Assembly (NCBI RefSeq): GCF_003002055.1
Contig: NZ_PVZF01000006.1
Location: 248,001 to 312,000, forward strand
Source: Kineococcus rhizosphaerae
Lineage (GTDB): Bacteria > Actinomycetota > Actinomycetes > Actinomycetales > Kineococcaceae
DNA length: 64,000 nucleotides
Direction: 5' to 3'
Of this stretch, positions 60,601-64,000 are shown piece after piece. Made by a program: the position numbers and the translations under genes. Position 1 is the stretch's first letter; each line of letters opens with the position of its first letter. The notes under the pieces were generated by a model. It saw only the letters and a program-made list of their open reading frames with translations. It ran no database searches and had not been told where the DNA came from.

Positions 60601-61490
60601 CGTTGACGGCAGCCGACCCGGCGGCGGGCGTGGACCCGCTGCTGCGGCTGCTGCGCGAGGGGTCGGCGACGGGAGTGCGCGTCGTCGTCGCCGGGGACCG
60701 GCAGGCGCTGACGGGCGCGGTGTCGTCGACGGTGGGGGCGGTGGTGCTGCTGCGCACGGCCGACCGCACCGACACGACCCTGCTGGGGGTGCGACCGGCG
60801 GCGTTCCCGCGCGACGCGCCCCCGGGGCGGGGGCTGTTCGTCGTGGACGGGGTCGGGCACGAGGTGCAGGTGGTGCTGCCCGGGGAGCCCGGCGAGCGGG
60901 CCGGGCGCGTCCCGCGCTGCGCGGTCGCTCCGCTGCCCGAGCGGGTGGCCGGGCTCACCGGTCCCGCGGTGGGTCGCGGTGGGGACACCGGCGGGCCCGT
61001 GGTGGTCGAGGTCGACGGCGTCGTCCTGGTGACGGGTCCGCCCGGCAGCGGCCGCACCAGCGCCCTGCGGGCCTTCGCCGCGGCCGAGGCGCGAAGCGGC
61101 GGCCGGGTGGTGTGGGCGCGCGAGGAGGAACCCGCGGTCGTGGGCGAGGTCCTCGCGAGTGGCGGTCTCGTGCTGCTCGACGACATGCACCGCCCGCTGC
61201 CGCCGGCCGTGGAGGACGTCGTGACGGCCGCCCTCCTGGGGCCGCGCGGGCCGCGGTTCGTCGTCGCGGGGGACGGGGCGGAGCTCGTCGCGGCGTTCCG
61301 GGGCCCGGCGGCGACGGTCCGGGCGGCGGCGCGGACGGTCGTGCTGCTCGGCCGTGACGGCCGGGTGCCCGCGGAGGTCGTCTCCCGCCGTCCGGTGGTG
61401 AGCCCGGGACCGGGACCGGGGGCGGGTTTCGTCGTGCGCGACGGACGGTGGACGAGCGTGCGGATCGCTTGTCCTACCGTGGCGCCGTGA
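57663..61490 (+). CDS. FHA-domain FtsK/SpoIIIE ATPase, EssC/EccC-like (orphan)
   Basis: A 1275-residue protein with the architecture of EssC of type VII secretion: a beta-rich N-terminal domain, a canonical FHA domain (about residues 75-145: GRHVVGRPGEG, SVSRRHAEL, LNGTAV), two membrane helices (about 218-260), then three P-loop modules. ATPase 1 has a full Walker A (GTTGSGKS, about 590) and Walker B (VVVVDEF, about 690). ATPases 2 and 3 have Arg in place of the Walker Lys (GVRSGRTT about 888; GPPGSGRT about 1124). No WXG100, EccB, EccD or EccE gene is within the window. The GTG at 57663 has no strong ribosome site. Confidence 0.85.
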   Translation: MPFRMTVLGTDVEIEVPPGTTLSGAREAFEEVTGPWPGDWTGWVPGGPGAVLGLPPLLAGSSLPPNDSGEGELVVVAGPVAGERFSLMPGRHVVGRPGEGSVTVAVADPSVSRRHAELELSPSGAFTVRDLGSLNGTAVLHAGEREVVRRSTQIPPDAEFSIGHSVLRRGTPPVAAAVVHPDGAGHLLLNRAPRLLPTPGARRWTWPVADPLPEGPGFPWLGLLVPLAVAVVLAVVWTPVSLLLGVSSPVVAAGQWAGQRRRHRRLTARRTADVAAERARVRAEVDDAARREHAGRHALHPGAQHLAAQVTSRGDRLFTRSPGDVDHLSARLGLGDLPADTASLQGGPGTPVLAGVPVTVALDAGPVGFCGPAVGVVRLVVAQLAGWQSPADVRLVTGPGWEWARWLPHHVEVADGDLLGFPVAELRRRRDRREAAREPAVVVVLDPVGWWRGDARLVELLTDGPALGVHTICLGDGRADLPAQCRTVVDAAAGRVLTAQDRLPVRLDAVSEEWAEHLARGLAPVLDAAAASGGAVPADVRLLDLLGPPTVESLQRSWSRSTGLPAVLGAEASGVCAVDLVRDGPHALLAGTTGSGKSVLLTTLVVSLALARAPEHLQFVLVDYKGGAAFGECTRLPHVAGLVTDLDDQLADRVLRSLRAEVSRRERVLAAAGVGDVRDLPAGRLARLVVVVDEFRVLSQEVPEFVDGLVRLASVGRSLGVHLVLATQRPAGVVSPEIRANTDLRIALRVQDRADADDVVGDPRPAGFTVPGRAVLRGVAGLREFQTARLRGPAGGSGVRVRVVGDPAPAGDVDDLPAVVEVVRAAAAGRPRPPAPWLPPLPRSVPARDVPAGSGTRLVWGVLDLPDVQARASAGWDLAAGHHLLVVGGVRSGRTTALRRIVTEAAGVADVEVHVLDAGGGLLDLAGTGATGSVVTPQEPWRAARLLERVQEEVDRRRAQRAWSGHLLVVVDGWEAWSAALTAADPAAGVDPLLRLLREGSATGVRVVVAGDRQALTGAVSSTVGAVVLLRTADRTDTTLLGVRPAAFPRDAPPGRGLFVVDGVGHEVQVVLPGEPGERAGRVPRCAVAPLPERVAGLTGPAVGRGGDTGGPVVVEVDGVVLVTGPPGSGRTSALRAFAAAEARSGGRVVWAREEEPAVVGEVLASGGLVLLDDMHRPLPPAVEDVVTAALLGPRGPRFVVAGDGAELVAAFRGPAATVRAAARTVVLLGRDGRVPAEVVSRRPVVSPGPGPGAGFVVRDGRWTSVRIACPTVAP

Positions 61491-61993
61491 GCTCTGCGAC
61501 CCTGCGCCCCGCCACCCCCGCCGACGGGGCGGCGATCGCCGCCCTCGTGCGGGAGCTGGCCGAGTACGAACGCGAACCCGAGGCGGCGACGGCGAGCGCG
61601 GAGGACTTCGCCCGGGCCCTGGAACCGGGGACGGGGATCGGCTGCGTGCTGGCCGAGGTCGGGACCGGGGACGGTGTCGAGGTGGTGGGCATGGCGTTGT
61701 GGTTCACGACGTTCTCGACGTGGCTGGGCCGGCAGGGCATGTGGCTGGAGGACCTGTACGTGCGGCCCGCGCACCGGCGCGGCGGCATCGGGCGGGCGTT
61801 CTTCGCCGAGCTGGGACGCGTCTGCGCCGAGCGCGGGTTCGGCCGGCTGGAGTTCACGGTGCTGGACTGGAACACCCCGGCGCACGCCTTCTACCGGGCG
61901 CTGGGCGCCCGTCCCCAGGACGACTGGACGACGTGGCGCCTCGACGGGGAACGTTTGGCGGCCCTGCCGGGCGGGCACCCTCCCGTGACCTGA
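61487..61993 (+). CDS. GNAT-family N-acetyltransferase (diamine acetyltransferase-like)
   Basis: A 168-residue acetyltransferase with the acetyl-CoA motif DLYVRPAHRRGGIGRAFFAEL, and FTVLDWNTPAHAFYRALGARPQDDWTTWRL typical of the SSAT (diamine) branch. Substrate unconfirmed. GTG 61487 overlaps the preceding ATPase stop by 4 nt. Confidence 0.85.
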   Translation: MSSATLRPATPADGAAIAALVRELAEYEREPEAATASAEDFARALEPGTGIGCVLAEVGTGDGVEVVGMALWFTTFSTWLGRQGMWLEDLYVRPAHRRGGIGRAFFAELGRVCAERGFGRLEFTVLDWNTPAHAFYRALGARPQDDWTTWRLDGERLAALPGGHPPVT

Positions 61994-62061
61994 CGTGTTC
62001 GTCCGTATACGTTGAGCATCTGCGACAGTCCCCGCCACCGGCCCCGAGAGGACGAAGCCCC

Positions 62062-62508
62062 GTGTCGATCCCCACGACCGGCGAAACGACCGGCGCTCCG
62101 ACGACGGAGCCCTCGACCGACCTCGTGGAGCTGCGGGTCCCGGCCGACCCGGCGTACCTGACGGTCGTGCGGACGGCCAGCGCGGGCCTGGCCGCCCGCC
62201 TCGACCTCACACTCGACGAGATCGAGGACCTGCGGATCGCCGTCGACGAGGCGTGCACGCTCCTGCTGGGCCCCACCCCCACCGACGACGAGCTCGTCGC
62301 CACGTTCCGCCTCGGCGAGGGCACGCTGGAGGTCGAGGTCCGCGGCCCGGCCCCCGAGCTGCCGGAACGCTCCAGCTTCGCCTGGGCCGTGCTGGAGGCC
62401 CTCGTCGGGGAGGTGTTCACGGGGACGTCGGCCACCGGGGCATGGATCGTGCTGCGCCACAGCAGGACCACCGGAGCGGCGGCGTCCCTCGTGACGGGGG
62501 TCGGGTGA
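62062..62508 (+). CDS. rsbW: RsbW-family serine kinase / anti-sigma factor
   Basis: A 148-residue HATPase-fold protein. The N-box is IEDLRIAVDEACTLLL; the later Gly-containing ATP loops are weak (VRGPAPELPERSSFAW replaces the usual DxGxG box), as in UsfX-type anti-SigF factors. It binds SigF and is expected to be displaced by an anti-anti-sigma factor not found here. GTG 62062 follows GAGAGGACGAA. It overlaps sigF by 4 nt. Confidence 0.85.
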   Translation: MSIPTTGETTGAPTTEPSTDLVELRVPADPAYLTVVRTASAGLAARLDLTLDEIEDLRIAVDEACTLLLGPTPTDDELVATFRLGEGTLEVEVRGPAPELPERSSFAWAVLEALVGEVFTGTSATGAWIVLRHSRTTGAAASLVTGVG

Positions 62509-63308
62509 GCGGGGCACCCCACGGTCCCGCGAGCCCGGGACTGTCGGTGCAGCAGGGCACCGAGCCCGAGAACCCCGAGCAGGCCCTGCTCGTCCGGATG
62601 GCGGCCCTGCCCCCCGGCGACCCGGAACGGTCGCGGCTGCGCGAGGACCTGACCCGGCGGAACCTGCCGCTGGCCGAGCACCTCGCCGCCCGGTTCCTGG
62701 GCCGGGGCGAACCGCACGACGACCTCGTCCAGGTCGCCACGATCGGTCTGCTGAAGGCCCTGGACCGGTTCGACCCCGGACGCGGGGTGCCGTTCGGGGC
62801 GTACGCGGTGCCCACCATGCTGGGCGAGATCAAGCGCCACTTCCGGGACCGCGGCTGGGCGATGCGGGTGCCGCGCCGGGTCCAGGAGGCGGGCCGCGTC
62901 CTGGCCGACGCCCGCGAGTCGCTCACGCACGAGCTGGGCCGGGCCCCCACCGTCGTCGAGCTCGCGCAGCGCACCGGCCGCGAGCCCGACGACGTCGTCG
63001 AGGTGCTGGAGTCGGCGAACGCCTACTCGACCCTGCCCCTGGACACCGGGTCCCCGACGTCCCCGGTCCTGTCCCTCGGCGCGGACGACGAGGCGCTCGA
63101 GAGCGTCGAGAACCGCGAGGCGCTGCGGCCGCTGCTCGCGGCCCTGCCCCCCCGTGAGCGGCGGATCCTCGCGCTGCGCTTCGTCCGCGGGATGTCCCAG
63201 GCCCAGATCGCCGCCGAGGTCGGGATCTCGCAGATGCACGTCTCGCGGTTGCTCAGCCGGACGCTGGCCGACCTGCGGGACGGGCTCGGCGACGTCGAAG
63301 CGCCCTGA
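62505..63308 (+). CDS. sigF: General-stress sigma factor SigF (SigB/SigF family)
   Basis: A 267-residue sigma-70 family member: region 2 NLPLAEHLAARFLGRGEPHDDLVQVATIGLLKALDRFDPGRGVPFGAYAVPTMLGEIKRHFRDRGWAMRVPRRVQE, region 3 VLADARESLTHELGRAPTVVELAQRTG, region 4 LAALPPRERRILALRFVRGMSQAQIAAEVGISQMHVSRLLSRTLADLR. Pairing with RsbW marks it as SigF. GTG 62505 overlaps the rsbW stop. Confidence 0.92.
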   Translation: MSGAPHGPASPGLSVQQGTEPENPEQALLVRMAALPPGDPERSRLREDLTRRNLPLAEHLAARFLGRGEPHDDLVQVATIGLLKALDRFDPGRGVPFGAYAVPTMLGEIKRHFRDRGWAMRVPRRVQEAGRVLADARESLTHELGRAPTVVELAQRTGREPDDVVEVLESANAYSTLPLDTGSPTSPVLSLGADDEALESVENREALRPLLAALPPRERRILALRFVRGMSQAQIAAEVGISQMHVSRLLSRTLADLRDGLGDVEAP

Positions 63309-63318
63309 CGCCCTGAGC

Positions 63319-63735
63319 TCAGCGGCCCACCTGCTGCGAGACGCGGGGGGTGAACAGCCCGACGCCGACGACGACGGCGGGCAGCACGAGCACGATCCCC
63401 GTCCACGGGGACCCGCCGGAGAACGCAGGCACCCCGGCGGCGACCTGCAGGACCTGCCAGACGACGACCGGCGAGCGAGCCCAGGCCGAGCGGCGCAGCA
63501 GTCCCCAGCCGCAGAAACCGAGGCCGGCCGCGAAGAGCAGCGCCAGCGCGACGAGCGAGACGACCGCGACGGGAGCGCTGGACCCCTCGACCACGAGCCC
63601 GTGCACGAGGTAGACCGCCCCGGCCAGCAGGAGCAGCACCTCGAAGCCCACGAGGACGACGATCGCGGTCAGCAGTGGCGGACGTGGCGGGAGTGTCGGA
63701 AGCTTGGGCGGCGAGGCGGACGGCACGAGCAGCAC
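63319..63735 (-). CDS. Small hypothetical membrane protein
   Basis: A 138-residue protein with about four hydrophobic segments (LLTAIVVLVGFEVLLLLAGAVYLVHGL, APVAVVSLVALALLFAAGLGFCGWGLL, SPVVVWQVLQVAAGVP, WTGIVLVLPAVVVGVGLF) and a Pro-rich cytoplasmic N-terminus. No family recognised. It is convergent with sigF with a 10-bp gap. Confidence 0.7.
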   Translation of the reverse strand: MLLVPSASPPKLPTLPPRPPLLTAIVVLVGFEVLLLLAGAVYLVHGLVVEGSSAPVAVVSLVALALLFAAGLGFCGWGLLRRSAWARSPVVVWQVLQVAAGVPAFSGGSPWTGIVLVLPAVVVGVGLFTPRVSQQVGR

Positions 63736-64000
63736 GGTACGACGCCGTCCTCCAAGGGTGTCCCCCTCCGGGGGGACGATGTCCGGCGTGTCGAGGGCGG
63801 CACGCCGTGTGATCGCGGATTACAGGAAGGGGTCTTCCGTGTTACGCCCGTGTGACGTACTCGACACCCGTTCTCCACGATCGGAGTGGCTGTACCTCTT
63901 GTGAAAGCGCGCACGAGGTGTGAACCTGGATCCAACGCGATCCCCGACACACGTCGTCACCTGGGAAGTTGCAGGTGGTCGAGCGTTTGTCCCGGCACCG
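63736..64000. other. Window end, no gene assigned
   Basis: These 265 bases are less GC-rich and lack a confident start. A hairpin with 8 base pairs and a 2-nt bulge (ACCTC-TT-GTG with CACGAGGT, loop AAAGCGCG) lies at 63894-63919. A short open frame from GTG 63975 runs off the window end, but eight codons cannot support a call. Confidence 0.3.

Noticed and set aside
56982-61190. A 1402-codon open frame on the minus strand opposite the FHA/FtsK gene
   Set aside because: Its composition is dominated by Arg, Gly, Pro and His and it mirrors the third-position GC of the + strand gene; long antisense frames are expected at this GC content.
1-64000. CRISPR array, transposon or prophage
   Set aside because: No spaced direct repeats of CRISPR type, no transposase, integrase, capsid or terminase genes found; the only tandem repeats are short or contiguous.

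Overview
The window is chromosomal DNA from a very GC-rich actinobacterium. Signs are about 74% G+C by eye, many GTG starts, chains of genes joined by 4-nt GTGA overlaps, SigF/RsbW and SigK/RskA pairs, an RskA-type anti-sigma factor, DUF2017, DUF3039 and DUF3618 proteins, F420-type luciferase-like enzymes, and a Tad pilus locus. A Kineosporiaceae/Kineococcus-like origin fits, but that is an inference and not something proved by the sequence. I see no phage, transposase, integrase or CRISPR. Gene content is ordinary chromosome with several small unusual elements.

Region 1 (1-16.6 kb) is carbohydrate uptake and regulation. A TetR/MFS/LLM-oxidoreductase unit is followed by a ROK repressor facing an ABC binding protein, two permeases, a cytoplasmic GH20 hexosaminidase and a ROK sugar kinase. 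Together these look like import of amino-sugar oligosaccharides, intracellular hydrolysis and phosphorylation; the transport ATPase is not local. Then come a CPBP protease/histidine kinase/response regulator operon, an SDR and a VOC protein next to a MerR regulator with a textbook MerR-type promoter, and a GH125 mannosidase.

Region 2 (16.6-30 kb) holds regulator/target pairs: TetR with a saccharopine-dehydrogenase-like oxidoreductase, an OhrR-like MarR, and a LacI-type regulator preceded by a coupled 21-codon leader next to a GH13 enzyme. A zinc pair (aztD, aztC) sits behind a Zur-like box. A LysR regulator, a diguanylate cyclase, a P450, a GroES-like protein and a peroxiredoxin follow.

Region 3 (30-45 kb) is housekeeping. 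It has tRNA-Leu(UAG), sigK-rskA, a membrane molybdenum oxidoreductase, and the operon clpS-DUF2017-murI-rph-rdgB. pncB and pncA are linked by two 119-bp tandem repeats, each encoding a coupled 40-residue ORF. A helicase, a YqgE-family protein and an Old Yellow Enzyme complete it.

Region 4 (45-64 kb) has a second GGDEF protein, an ABC exporter, a 152-bp palindrome abutting ssrA (tmRNA), smpB, ftsX, ftsE, prfB, a Tad secretion operon, a divergent 1275-residue FHA/FtsK-SpoIIIE ATPase resembling EssC, and rsbW-sigF.
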